Origin: Flavobacterium sp.
GTDB taxonomy: Bacteria; Bacteroidota; Bacteroidia; Flavobacteriales; Flavobacteriaceae
Length of the DNA: 64,000 nt
Assembly (NCBI RefSeq): GCF_027483985.1
Contig: NZ_JAIXTJ010000021.1
Location: 1 to 64,000, forward strand
Direction: 5' to 3'
A model generated the notes under the pieces. That model was not told the origin of the DNA. It searched no databases and saw nothing but the letters and a program-made list of their open reading frames with translations. The translations under genes were made by a program, and so were the position numbers. Within the stretch, counting starts at the first letter, position 1, and each line of letters begins with the position of its first letter. Shown in pieces: positions 51,317-60,078 of the stretch.

Positions 51317-51747
51317 TAATAAGGTGTTTAATGGTTATTTTAGTTTTAAGTTTTATTTCTTGTAAAGATGTAAAGCCAAATTACAAATATTCATTCTTTA
51401 ATGATGTGGATAAGATAGAACATATCACTTTTGAAGAAAATGATTTTATTCAAAAAATGACTTCAAAAGATGCTACTATACCTAAAATTATTTCTTCAAA
51501 AATTATATTAAAAGAGAATTTTGAAGTTTTATTTGAATTATTATCGAAAAAATATGATAATTGTACTTTGATGAAATGTTACAATCCAAGAGATATTTTT
51601 TATTTTTATAAAAAAGGTAAAAAAGTAGGCTTTTATGAATTTTGTATAGAATGTGGAGGAAGTAGAACTTCTAAAAATTTAGATAGTTTACCAACCTTTT
51701 GTCAAGAAAAAGGAGTTGATTTAGACGAGATATTAAAAAATAATTAA
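51313..51747 (+). CDS. Small lipoprotein of unknown function
   Basis: This 144-residue protein has a lipoprotein signal (RCLMVILVLSFISCKDVK). It overlaps the end of the DUF1016 gene by 4 nt (ATGA), so it is translationally coupled. It has several Cys in LMKCYNPRDIF and EFCIECGGSR. I recognise no family. It may belong to the same inserted unit as the DUF1016 gene. Confidence 0.65.
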   Translation: MIIRCLMVILVLSFISCKDVKPNYKYSFFNDVDKIEHITFEENDFIQKMTSKDATIPKIISSKIILKENFEVLFELLSKKYDNCTLMKCYNPRDIFYFYKKGKKVGFYEFCIECGGSRTSKNLDSLPTFCQEKGVDLDEILKNN

Positions 51748-51769
51748 AAAATTTAAGTTTAGTAGTCTA

Positions 51770-51808
51770 CAACTTTTAAACTTCTAAACCTTAAACTTTT
51801 AAACCTTC
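51770..51808 (+). repeat. Octad array before parC
   Basis: Units CAACTTTT, AAACTTCT, AAACCTT (one base short), AAACTTTT and AAACCTTC end 2 nt before the parC start codon. They match the unit at 33179 and 41129. Confidence 0.7.
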
Positions 51809-51810
51809 AT

Positions 51811-54525
51811 ATGAAAGACGAAGAAGAAGATAACATTAACGAAGAAGAAACTAACGACGAGTTAGACGATTCAACCAATGACGAAATTGCTGACGAAGGC
51901 TTTGAGGACATAGTTTCTAGAGGCGGAAATCACTTTTACGAAAACGACGAAAATCCAGAAGACACCATTACCAAAGTTACAGGAATGTATAAAGATTGGT
52001 TTTTGGATTATGCTTCCTATGTAATTCTTGAGCGTGCCGTACCTGCGATTGAAGATGGTTTCAAACCAGTGCAACGTCGTATTATGCATTCATTGAAAGA
52101 GTTGGATGACGGTCGTTACAACAAAGTTGCGAATGTCGTTGGACACACGATGCAGTATCATCCTCACGGTGATGCGAGTATTGGAGATGCTATGGTGCAA
52201 ATTGGTCAGAAAGAATTGTTGATTGATTGTCAGGGAAACTGGGGAAATATTCTAACAGGAGATAGTGCTGCAGCTTCGAGATATATTGAGGCACGTTTAT
52301 CTAAATTCGCTTTAGAAGTTTTGTATTCTCCAAAAATCACCGATTGGGGTGTTTCTTACGATGGTCGTCGTGCCGAGCCGAACAATCTTCCAGTAAAGTT
52401 TCCTTTGCTTTTGGCTCAAGGTGCTGAAGGAATTGCGGTTGGACTTTCGACTAAAGTTTTGCCTCACAATTTCAACGAATTGATTGATGCTTCGATTAAA
52501 ATTTTAAAAGGAAAACCTTTTACATTATATCCAGATTTTCAAACTGCTGGAATTGCCGATGTTTCCAATTATAACGATGGTTTGCGTGGCGGACGTGTTC
52601 GTGTTCGTGCCAAAATTTCGCAATTGGACAAACAGACTTTGGTGATTACTCAAATTCCGTTTTCAACCAATACATCGACTTTGATTGATAGTATTTTGAA
52701 AGCTAACGAAAAAGGTAAAATCAAAATCAAGAAAATTGAAGACAATACAGCTGCCGAAGTTGAGATTTTAATTCACTTATTTCCAGGAGTTTCTCCAGAT
52801 AAAACGATTGATGCTTTGTATGCGTTTACGGCTTGTGAAACCTCTGTTGCTCCTTTGGGTTGTGTGATTGAAGATAACAAACCGTTATTTATTGGTGTTT
52901 CTGATATGTTGAAAATTTCGACGGAAAGAACGGTTGATTTATTAAAGAAAGAGCTCGAAATTCAATTAGAAGAACTTAAAAACAAATGGCATTTCTCGAC
53001 TTTAGAAAAGATTTTCATTCGTGAAGAAATGTATATTGATTTCAAATTGTATTCGGATAGAGAATCGCTTTATAAATATATGTACAATCGTTTTGAGCCT
53101 TTCAAAAAATCATTTGTACGTGAAATTGAAGATGACGATTTGCAGAAATTAACCCAAATTCCGATGATTCGTATTACGCGATTTGACTCGGATAAAGCGG
53201 ATGATTTTATTGCCAAATTGGAAGACGAAATGAAAGAAGTGCAACATCATTTAGATAATCTAATTGATTTTGCCATTGATTATTTTGCTCGTTTGAAAGA
53301 GAAATACGGAAAAGGTCGCGAACGTCAAACGGAATTGAGAAGTTTTGAAAATATCGAAGCTACGAAAGTGGTTTTAAGAAATACAAAATTATATGTAAAC
53401 AAAGAAGAAGGTTTCTTTGGAACAGGTTTGAAAAAAGACGAGTACGTTGCTGATTGTTCTGATATTGATGACGTTATCGTTTTCTTACGCGATGGGAAAA
53501 TGATGATTTCTAAAGTTGACGACAAGAAATTCGTAGGAAAAGATATCATACACATTGATGTATTTGACAAAAATGACAAACGTACCATTTACAATATGAT
53601 TTATCGTGATGGTAAAAATGGTTCTACTTTTATAAAACGTTTTAATGTTTCAGGTGTTACTCGTGATAAATTTTACGATTTAACACAAGAAAAACCAGGT
53701 TCACAAACTTTATATTTCTCTGCTAATCCAAATGGTGAAGCTGAGGTTGTAACGATATTATTGCGTCAAGTTGGAAGCGTGAAAAAACTAAAATGGGATG
53801 TTGATTTCACTGACATTGCCATAAAAGGTCGTGCTTCTCGTGGAAATACAGTTACCAAATATCCAATCAAGAAAATTGAATTGAAGGAGAAAGGAATTTC
53901 AACTTTACGTCCGAGAAAAGTTTGGTTTGATGATACAGTTCAGCGTTTGAATGTTGATGGAAGAGGCGAGTTGTTAGGCGAATTCCGACCAAATGATCGT
54001 TTGTTAATCATCAATCAATCTGGAAAATTGAAAACCATTATTCCAGAACTGACTACGCATTTTGATGAAGATATGATTGTGCTAGAAAAATGGAATCCGA
54101 AGAAACCTATTTCTACAATATATTATGATGGAGAAAAAGAGCGCTATTTCATTAAACGATTCTTGGTTGAAAACGAAAATAAAGAAGAAGTTTTCATTAC
54201 TGAACACGAAAAATCACAATTAGAAATTGTTTCAACCGATTGGCGTCCAGTGGCGGAAATTGTATTTGCGAAAGTAAAAGGCGTTCAAAAAGACAATCAA
54301 ACCATTGATTTAGAGCAATTTATAGCAGTAAAAGGAATCAAAGCTTTGGGTAATCAATTGACTACTGATAAATTGAAACAAGTAAATCTTTTAGAATCGT
54401 TACCATACGAAGAGCCAGTGGAAGAAGTTCCAGAAGAAACGCAAATTTCAGGCGATGAAAGTGCTTCCGAAGATATTCAAACTGAATTAGACGACGACGG
54501 ACAAATTACGTTGTCTTTAGAATAA
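51811..54525 (+). CDS. parC: DNA topoisomerase IV subunit A (ParC/GyrA family)
   Basis: This subunit has 904 residues and carries an acidic N-terminal extension of about 58 residues. The breakage-reunion domain has ERAVPAIEDGFKPVQRRIMH, YHPHGDASIGDAMVQIGQKE and the catalytic tyrosine Tyr158 in DSAAASRYIEARLSK. A coiled-coil gate and a C-terminal beta-pinwheel follow. The canonical GyrA-box (QRRGGKG) is not evident, which supports topoisomerase IV, and pairing with parE agrees. The C-terminus is an acidic tail (EEPVEEVPEETQ). Confidence 0.93.
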   Translation: MKDEEEDNINEEETNDELDDSTNDEIADEGFEDIVSRGGNHFYENDENPEDTITKVTGMYKDWFLDYASYVILERAVPAIEDGFKPVQRRIMHSLKELDDGRYNKVANVVGHTMQYHPHGDASIGDAMVQIGQKELLIDCQGNWGNILTGDSAAASRYIEARLSKFALEVLYSPKITDWGVSYDGRRAEPNNLPVKFPLLLAQGAEGIAVGLSTKVLPHNFNELIDASIKILKGKPFTLYPDFQTAGIADVSNYNDGLRGGRVRVRAKISQLDKQTLVITQIPFSTNTSTLIDSILKANEKGKIKIKKIEDNTAAEVEILIHLFPGVSPDKTIDALYAFTACETSVAPLGCVIEDNKPLFIGVSDMLKISTERTVDLLKKELEIQLEELKNKWHFSTLEKIFIREEMYIDFKLYSDRESLYKYMYNRFEPFKKSFVREIEDDDLQKLTQIPMIRITRFDSDKADDFIAKLEDEMKEVQHHLDNLIDFAIDYFARLKEKYGKGRERQTELRSFENIEATKVVLRNTKLYVNKEEGFFGTGLKKDEYVADCSDIDDVIVFLRDGKMMISKVDDKKFVGKDIIHIDVFDKNDKRTIYNMIYRDGKNGSTFIKRFNVSGVTRDKFYDLTQEKPGSQTLYFSANPNGEAEVVTILLRQVGSVKKLKWDVDFTDIAIKGRASRGNTVTKYPIKKIELKEKGISTLRPRKVWFDDTVQRLNVDGRGELLGEFRPNDRLLIINQSGKLKTIIPELTTHFDEDMIVLEKWNPKKPISTIYYDGEKERYFIKRFLVENENKEEVFITEHEKSQLEIVSTDWRPVAEIVFAKVKGVQKDNQTIDLEQFIAVKGIKALGNQLTTDKLKQVNLLESLPYEEPVEEVPEETQISGDESASEDIQTELDDDGQITLSLE

Positions 54526-54530
54526 ACTCG

Positions 54531-54565
54531 ACCTGCAAGGTTTCATAAGCCTTGTAGGTTTTTTT
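54531..54565 (+). terminator. Intrinsic terminator after parC
   Basis: ACCTGCAAGG (54531-54540) and CCTTGTAGGT (54550-54559) form a 10-bp stem with one G-U pair and a T tail. Confidence 0.88.
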
Positions 54566-54634
54566 ATTTGATAAATCATTTTTATTTCAAAACAACTCAA
54601 CTAATTTCACTTCAAATTTTACTAAAAAAAAATA

Positions 54635-56308
54635 ATGTCAACATTTCTATCCGATATTGAGATTGCTCAAAATGCAACTTTACAACACATTAGAAAAATA
54701 GCCGAAAAAATAAATATTCAAGAAGACGATTTAGAATACTACGGAAAGTATAAAGCCAAATTGCCTTTAGAATTACAAGCTGAAAATCCAAAAGGAAAAC
54801 TTATTTTGGTTTCTGCGATGTCGCCAACTAAATATGGTGAAGGAAAAACCACAATGACTATTGGGCTAACAGACGGTTTGAACTACATTGGAAAAAAAAC
54901 AATTGGTGTTTTGCGCGAACCTTCACTCGGACCAGTTTTTGGTTTGAAAGGCGGCGCTGCTGGTGGCGGATATGCTCAAGTTGTTCCAATGGAAGATATT
55001 AATTTGCATTTTACAGGTGATTTTTCGGCTATTGAAAAAGCTAATAATTTACTTTCAGCAGTAATTGATAATAATCTTCAAAATCCGAAGTTTTCTTTGA
55101 ATTTAGATCCAAAATCTATTGCTTGGAAACGTGTTATGGATATGAATGATCGTTCACTTCGCCAAATAATTATTGGAGTTGGAGCAAAAGCTAACGGAAC
55201 GATGCGCGAAGATGGTTTCAACATTACTCCAGCATCAGAAGTGATGGCGATTCTTTGTTTGTCGAAAGATTTAGAAGATTTGAAATTTAGATTAGGAAAT
55301 ATTTTTGTTGGAAAAACTTTTGAAGGGAAAGCGATTTTTGCTCGTGATTTGAAAGTAGTAGGAGCAATGGCAGTTTTGCTAAAAGATGCTTTGAAACCGA
55401 ATTTAGTACAAACTTTAGAAGGAAATCCAGCTATTCTTCACGGTGGACCATTTGCAAGTATTGCACAAGGTACGAATACAGTGATTGCTACTAAAATGGG
55501 ACTTTCTCTAGGCGATTATGTAGTTACCGAAGCAGGATTTGGAGCCGATTTGGGTGCTGAAAAATTCTTTCATATAAAATGTGGACAAAGCGGATTGAAA
55601 CCTGATGCTGTGGTTTTAGTTGTCACGATTCGAGCAATTAAACATCACGCTGGTTTGAATGCAGAAGATTTTAAAACGGAAAATGTGGCTGCAATTGAAA
55701 AAGGATTCTGCAACTTAGAAAAGCACATTGAAAATATTCAAAAGTTTGGAATAAATCCTGTGGTTTCTGTAAATGCTTTTCCTGATGATACACAAGCTGA
55801 ATATGATAAATTGAAAGCATTGTGTTTAGCAAAAGGCGTTACTGCAATTGTAAGCACAGCTTTTGTTGATGGCGGAAAAGGTTCGGCTGAATTAGCTGAA
55901 AAAGTAGTTGCTGAAATCAACAAAGATGAAGCAAATTTTAGACCATTATATCAAAAAGAAGATTCAATTGAACATAAAATAAATACGATAGCGAAAGAAA
56001 TTTATGGGGCAAGTTCGGTTGAGTTTTCTCCAAAATCGAAATCACAATTGAAGATGATTAATGATCTAGGTTTTAATGAATTTCAAATTTGTATGGCAAA
56101 AACACCTGCAAGTTTTTCTGACAATGAAAAGATAATTGGACGTCCGACGGATTTTACTATTACGGTTCGTGAGTTTGAAATCGCTAGTGGTGCCGGATTT
56201 ATTGTTCCGTTACTTGGAGATGTTATGCGAATGCCTGGTTTGCCAGCAGTTCCAAATGCTGAAAGGATTGATATTGATAATGATGGTAAGGTAATAGGAT
56301 TGTCTTAG
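54635..56308 (+). CDS. fhs: Formate-tetrahydrofolate ligase
   Basis: This enzyme (557 residues) makes 10-formyl-THF from formate, THF and ATP. The ATP site is SAMSPTKYGEGKTTMTIGLTD. Family motifs include REPSLGPVFGLKGGAAGGGYAQ, TGDFSAIEKANNLLSAVIDN and GGPFASIAQGTNTVIATKMG. The C-terminal ITVREFEIASGAGFIVPLLG and MRMPGLPAVPNAERIDID are intact. Its size matches monofunctional Fhs. Confidence 0.97.
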   Translation: MSTFLSDIEIAQNATLQHIRKIAEKINIQEDDLEYYGKYKAKLPLELQAENPKGKLILVSAMSPTKYGEGKTTMTIGLTDGLNYIGKKTIGVLREPSLGPVFGLKGGAAGGGYAQVVPMEDINLHFTGDFSAIEKANNLLSAVIDNNLQNPKFSLNLDPKSIAWKRVMDMNDRSLRQIIIGVGAKANGTMREDGFNITPASEVMAILCLSKDLEDLKFRLGNIFVGKTFEGKAIFARDLKVVGAMAVLLKDALKPNLVQTLEGNPAILHGGPFASIAQGTNTVIATKMGLSLGDYVVTEAGFGADLGAEKFFHIKCGQSGLKPDAVVLVVTIRAIKHHAGLNAEDFKTENVAAIEKGFCNLEKHIENIQKFGINPVVSVNAFPDDTQAEYDKLKALCLAKGVTAIVSTAFVDGGKGSAELAEKVVAEINKDEANFRPLYQKEDSIEHKINTIAKEIYGASSVEFSPKSKSQLKMINDLGFNEFQICMAKTPASFSDNEKIIGRPTDFTITVREFEIASGAGFIVPLLGDVMRMPGLPAVPNAERIDIDNDGKVIGLS

Positions 56309-56365
56309 AAATTTTGAATAAATAATCAATACAAATACTAGTTAACCCTGATGGGAATGAAAATA

Positions 56366-56398
56366 AAAAATGCCTTGATTGTTTCAAGGCATTTTTTT
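56366..56398. terminator. Bidirectional terminator, fhs / terC
   Basis: AAAAATGCCTTGA (56366-56378) and TCAAGGCATTTTT (56384-56396) form a perfect 13-bp stem with a 5-nt loop between convergent genes. Confidence 0.88.
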
Positions 56399-56458
56399 AT
56401 TGTAATGGACAGCAGGAATAGGGTTTTGTGATAAACCCCAAACGATTCGTTCCTAAAA

Positions 56459-57316
56459 TTAATTAGTAATATCGCTATCTTCTAATTTTTTGTCTATGAT
56501 TTTGCTGTTGTTTAATTGAACAGGTTTTTTGCTGCTTTTCTTCATTTTTAAATTTAGGAATTCTACAAAAAGTGAGAAGAAAATCGCAAAATATAAATAT
56601 CCTTTTGGAATGCTATGAACTTCAACATCATTACCAAATTTGAAATTTGCTAAATGCGAACCTTCTGCTAAAAGCATAACTCCAATAAGAATTAAGAAGG
56701 AAAGTCCAAGAATTTGAATCGTTGGATGTTCGTTTACGAATTTAGAAACTGGTCCAGCAAAAGCTAACATTACAACAATAGAAAGTACGATTGCTAAAAT
56801 CATAATTTCGATTGCTCCAGCAGGTCCAAAACCTTTTGGTGGTTCGGCAGAACTTACTAAACCAATTGCTGTTAAGATACTATCAAAAGAGAAAACGATG
56901 TTTAATAATGCGATTTGTAAAATTGCAGCTGATAAGCTATTGCTTGCTTTTCCGTTGGTTGATTCTTCTTCACCTTCTAATTTGTGGTGAATTTCTGAAA
57001 CCGATTTATATAACAAAAATAAACCTCCACCAAAGATGATTAAACTTTGTCCAGAAATTCCACCAGAGAAAAATCCGAAATCAAAATCATAAAAAGATTT
57101 TTTTAATCCCATAACCCAAGTGATTCCGAAAAGTAAGATAATACGAAATACCATTGCTAATAATAATCCAATTCTTCTGGCTTTTGGTTGATCTTCTTCA
57201 CGAAGTTTTCCCGAAACGATAGATAAGAAAACAATGTTGTCAATACCAAGAATGATTTCTAAAAATGTTAAAGTTAAAAGTGCAATTAATGCATCTGTGG
57301 TAAATAATACTTCCAT
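56459..57316 (-). CDS. TerC family membrane protein
   Basis: This 285-residue TerC/Alx-type protein has about seven helices. The first motif is LTFLEIILGIDNIVFLSIVSG with the acidic pair E and D, and the second is LLNIVFSFDSILTAIGLVSS. The family handles metal ions (manganese in Alx/MntP-like roles) and was first linked to tellurite resistance. No other ter gene is near. The C-terminus is soluble and basic. Confidence 0.92.
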   Translation of the reverse strand: MEVLFTTDALIALLTLTFLEIILGIDNIVFLSIVSGKLREEDQPKARRIGLLLAMVFRIILLFGITWVMGLKKSFYDFDFGFFSGGISGQSLIIFGGGLFLLYKSVSEIHHKLEGEEESTNGKASNSLSAAILQIALLNIVFSFDSILTAIGLVSSAEPPKGFGPAGAIEIMILAIVLSIVVMLAFAGPVSKFVNEHPTIQILGLSFLILIGVMLLAEGSHLANFKFGNDVEVHSIPKGYLYFAIFFSLFVEFLNLKMKKSSKKPVQLNNSKIIDKKLEDSDITN

Positions 57317-57357
57317 TAGTAAGTTTAAAAAGTTAAAGTTAAAGTGGTTTTACGGAA

Positions 57358-57732
57358 TTAATTGATTTTTGTTACAGTTCCTATTTGTTTTTTTGATTCT
57401 CCAACAAAAGAATATTCAAAAGTATAGGTTTTTCCTTCGGTTGAAATGAATCGCATAGAAATTGCTTTTTGTTCAGCCATATTTCTTGGATGTAATTTTT
57501 TTAGAATAAATTCGTAGTCGCTTACCCAACGAACTGATGCAGTATCGGTTCTTCCTTTATAGGTTTCTATTTGTAATTTATCGGTTCGTTCAAAAGTTGT
57601 GATTTCTTTTTTGCCATTAACTTCTTGCACAAATTCAAATTTACCTGTTTTAAATTCTTCTGGATGGCATTCTAATTTGTTTTGGCAACTAAGAAAAAGT
57701 ATAGATATTAAGAAAAGCAATAGTGTTTTCAT
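57358..57732 (-). CDS. Small lipoprotein of unknown function
   Basis: This 124-residue protein has a lipoprotein signal (LLLFLISILFLSCQNK). The mature part is about one small beta-rich domain (FVQEVNGKKEITTFERTDK, SVRWVSDYEFILKK). Homologs in flavobacteria are sometimes mislabelled as DNA topoisomerase IV, which the sequence does not support. Function is unknown. Confidence 0.68.
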   Translation of the reverse strand: MKTLLLFLISILFLSCQNKLECHPEEFKTGKFEFVQEVNGKKEITTFERTDKLQIETYKGRTDTASVRWVSDYEFILKKLHPRNMAEQKAISMRFISTEGKTYTFEYSFVGESKKQIGTVTKIN

Positions 57733-57747
57733 ATAAATGGAATATAA

Positions 57748-57972
57748 TTATTTATCGTTAAAAAGTGCATCAGTCATTGTTTTTATTCCTTTGAAAGCTA
57801 AATACACCGAAGTAATACAAATGGAGCAGCCAATGACTAAAATTAAATAATGCCAATTAGTGTGTTTGTTCATAAAGGCATTATACATAATGCTTGGTCC
57901 GATAAACATTAAAGGTAATGCACCAAATAAATATTTGACACCTTTGGCTAATAAATCTTTATTAGTTGACAT
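57748..57972 (-). CDS. DUF6095-like small membrane protein
   Basis: This 74-residue protein has two transmembrane helices (FGALPLMFIGPSIMYNAFM and WHYLILVIGCSICITSVYLA). It resembles a flavobacterial DUF (DUF6095, from memory). It sits 1 nt from the next gene in a run with murQ. Confidence 0.65.
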   Translation of the reverse strand: MSTNKDLLAKGVKYLFGALPLMFIGPSIMYNAFMNKHTNWHYLILVIGCSICITSVYLAFKGIKTMTDALFNDK

Positions 57973-57973
57973 A

Positions 57974-58435
57974 TTAAAAACGAATTTGTATGCCGTAACC
58001 TCGTTGGTTTCCGATTAAATTTACTTCAAAATTGGAGTTGGTATCACCTTGATTTTTTAGACCATTATTGTACAAATCAATTCCTTCTTTAATTTTTTTG
58101 TTCTTTCCAGTTAAAACTGGGATCGCTACAATTAATGCTCCAGCTCCAATGTAAGTAGCGATAGTTGGATAATTTACATCAGAAACTAGGCCTACAACTA
58201 TATCGGTAATGACCAAAGCACCACCAAATCCAATTAAGAAACCTCCAGCTGATTCTTTGCCAAGTCCAGATTTGAATTTACTCAAAGCTTCAGCATTAGA
58301 AGCCAATAATTGTTTGGTTTCTCTAGTCGAAATTTGACTTCCGTTTACATAATATTTGCCTCGTTCTAAAGAGATTTCTTGAGCAAAAGAAAGTACAGAC
58401 AGTAATAATGCGAATGTTAACAATAGTTTTTTCAT
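57974..58435 (-). CDS. Secreted/membrane protein of unknown function
   Basis: This 153-residue protein has a signal peptide (LLLTFALLLSVLSFAQEI). An RGKYYVNGSQISTRE segment follows, then two glycine-rich hydrophobic stretches (GGFLIGFGGALVITDIVVG and ATYIGAGALIVAIPVL) that resemble membrane hairpins. It ends in a beta-strand-like YGIQIRF. I recognise no family. It is encoded between murQ and DUF6095. Confidence 0.65.
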   Translation of the reverse strand: MKKLLLTFALLLSVLSFAQEISLERGKYYVNGSQISTRETKQLLASNAEALSKFKSGLGKESAGGFLIGFGGALVITDIVVGLVSDVNYPTIATYIGAGALIVAIPVLTGKNKKIKEGIDLYNNGLKNQGDTNSNFEVNLIGNQRGYGIQIRF

Positions 58436-58458
58436 AGTTTTTATTTTTTAAAATTTAT

Positions 58459-59268
58459 TTATTTCCAGTGTTCAACGGCTTTTCTAACGCTTCCAAATTC
58501 CATTAGTAATTCACTTGCTTTTTCGTAATTTACAGGAATTTCGCTCATAATCATTTTTACGCCTCGATCAACTAATTTATCATTACTCAATTGCATGTCG
58601 ACCATTTTGTTGCCTTTTACTTTTCCGAGTTGGATCATAGTTGCTGTTGAAATCATATTCAAAACTAGCTTTTGAGCTGTTCCTGCTTTCATTCGTGAAC
58701 TTCCTGTAACGAATTCAGGTCCAACCACAACAACAATTGGAAAATTTGCAGTTAGTGCTAACGGACTTCCTTCATTACATGTAATGCAGCCAGTAACTAT
58801 ATCATTATCATTGCATTTTTTTAGACCTTCAATGACATAAGGTGTTGTTCCTGACGCAGCAATTCCTATTACCACATCGTTTGTTGAGATATTTTGTTCT
58901 TGTAAATCTATCCATGCTTGAGTTGTATTGTCTTCTGCATTTTCAACTGCTTTTCTAATGGCTTTATCGCCACCAGCTATAATTCCGTTTACTAAATCAA
59001 ATGGAACTCCAAATGTTGGTGGACATTCACTTGCATCAACAATACCTAATCTTCCGGATGTTCCAGCGCCGATATAAAAAAGTCGTCCTCCAAGTTTCAT
59101 TTTTTCCACAACTTTTGAAACTAACGCTTCAATTTGGGGCAAAGCTTTTTCAACTGCCAACGGAACGGTTTTGTCTTCCTTATTAATATTAGTCAACAAT
59201 TCAGATACCGACATTTTTTCTAAATGTTCGTATTTGGAGGATTGCTCTGTGGTTTTGGTGAAGTTCAT
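58459..59268 (-). CDS. murQ: N-acetylmuramic acid 6-phosphate etherase
   Basis: MurQ (269 residues) cleaves the D-lactyl ether of MurNAc-6-phosphate to GlcNAc-6-phosphate in peptidoglycan recycling. The SIS domain has GGRLFYIGAGTSGRLGIVDA, ECPPTFGV and IGIAASGTTPYVIEGL. VVVGPEFVTGSSRMKAGTAQ is the catalytic/signature segment. The start overlaps the stop of the upstream lipoprotein gene by 4 nt. No murP or amgK is in the window. Confidence 0.96.
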   Translation of the reverse strand: MNFTKTTEQSSKYEHLEKMSVSELLTNINKEDKTVPLAVEKALPQIEALVSKVVEKMKLGGRLFYIGAGTSGRLGIVDASECPPTFGVPFDLVNGIIAGGDKAIRKAVENAEDNTTQAWIDLQEQNISTNDVVIGIAASGTTPYVIEGLKKCNDNDIVTGCITCNEGSPLALTANFPIVVVVGPEFVTGSSRMKAGTAQKLVLNMISTATMIQLGKVKGNKMVDMQLSNDKLVDRGVKMIMSEIPVNYEKASELLMEFGSVRKAVEHWK

Positions 59269-59642
59269 TTAGTTTCTTCTATTTTAAAACTTTTAACTTG
59301 GTTAGATTGATTAAATTCGATTTTCAAATTTTTAATATAAACTGGATCAATATCAAAACCATAATCTGTAACAATATTATAATAAATTGAATTTGGTTCA
59401 ACGTTAGAATAATTTTCTGGTTCACCCAATAATTCAACTAGTTCAATTTTAGAAAGTCCAATTAATTTATGGTTTAAAGTTAAATCATTTATCATCTTAT
59501 CTCTATTTAAATAAAACCCATCACTAGACTTTAACCAATCTACTTTATTAAATTTTATTTCATTTTTGCAAGAAAAACATATAATAATCAAAATAAAGAC
59601 AATCTTAAATTTTGATGATAGAATGTTTTTAGACAGCTGCAT
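59265..59642 (-). CDS. Lipoprotein of unknown function coupled to murQ
   Basis: This 125-residue protein has a lipoprotein signal (FKIVFILIIICFSCKNE). The mature part contains LIGLSKIELVELLGEPENYS, reminiscent of SmpA/BamE-like small proteins (the LLGEP turn). It overlaps murQ by 4 nt. Function is unknown. Confidence 0.65.
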   Translation of the reverse strand: MQLSKNILSSKFKIVFILIIICFSCKNEIKFNKVDWLKSSDGFYLNRDKMINDLTLNHKLIGLSKIELVELLGEPENYSNVEPNSIYYNIVTDYGFDIDPVYIKNLKIEFNQSNQVKSFKIEETK

Positions 59643-59646
59643 AGTA

Positions 59647-60027
59647 CTACTTTAAAACGTGATGTGCTAAAACACTTTGAACATCATACACATTTACCGA
59701 TTTATTAAATTGCTTTACAATACTTGGATTAACCTCACTTGAAACCCAAATTTTTAGTTCAGCCTCAAGGTCAAAAGTGCCTGCTGTTTCAATACTGAAT
59801 CGAGAAATGCTCTTGTAAATAATCGATTTGTATTCAATTTTGCTTCCGGTAATCCCTTGTTTTTCAACTAAAATAAGTCGTTTGTTGGTGAAAATAAAAG
59901 TATCTCTTATCAGTTTGAATCCCAATTCAATTATTTCACCTTCAATTAAAAGTTTTCCGTAATCATTTTGTAAAGTCTCCTGATTTACAGCACCAGCATT
60001 GCCTAATAGAGCAGAAAATAATCCCAT
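59647..60027 (-). CDS. Bacterial PH-domain protein
   Basis: This 126-residue protein fits the bacterial pleckstrin-homology family (PF08000, YvbH-like): IEGEIIELGFKLIRDTFIFT, NKRLILVEKQGITGSKIEYK and SIETAGTFDLEAELKIWVS, ending with a helix. No membrane segment is seen. Partners are unknown. Confidence 0.82.
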   Translation of the reverse strand: MGLFSALLGNAGAVNQETLQNDYGKLLIEGEIIELGFKLIRDTFIFTNKRLILVEKQGITGSKIEYKSIIYKSISRFSIETAGTFDLEAELKIWVSSEVNPSIVKQFNKSVNVYDVQSVLAHHVLK

Positions 60028-60078
60028 AGTAATCTTATTTTATTTTTTGTTCTTCAAATATAAAATAAAAGTTCGGAA

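Noticed and set aside
48331..54525. DNA gyrase (gyrB/gyrA) instead of topoisomerase IV
   Set aside because: The short B subunit, lack of a visible GyrA-box and parE/parC linkage favour topoisomerase IV, though assignment by sequence alone is not absolute.
57358..57732. DNA topoisomerase IV annotation for the small lipoprotein
   Set aside because: The protein is a 124-residue lipoprotein with no topoisomerase motif; that label appears to be a propagated error.
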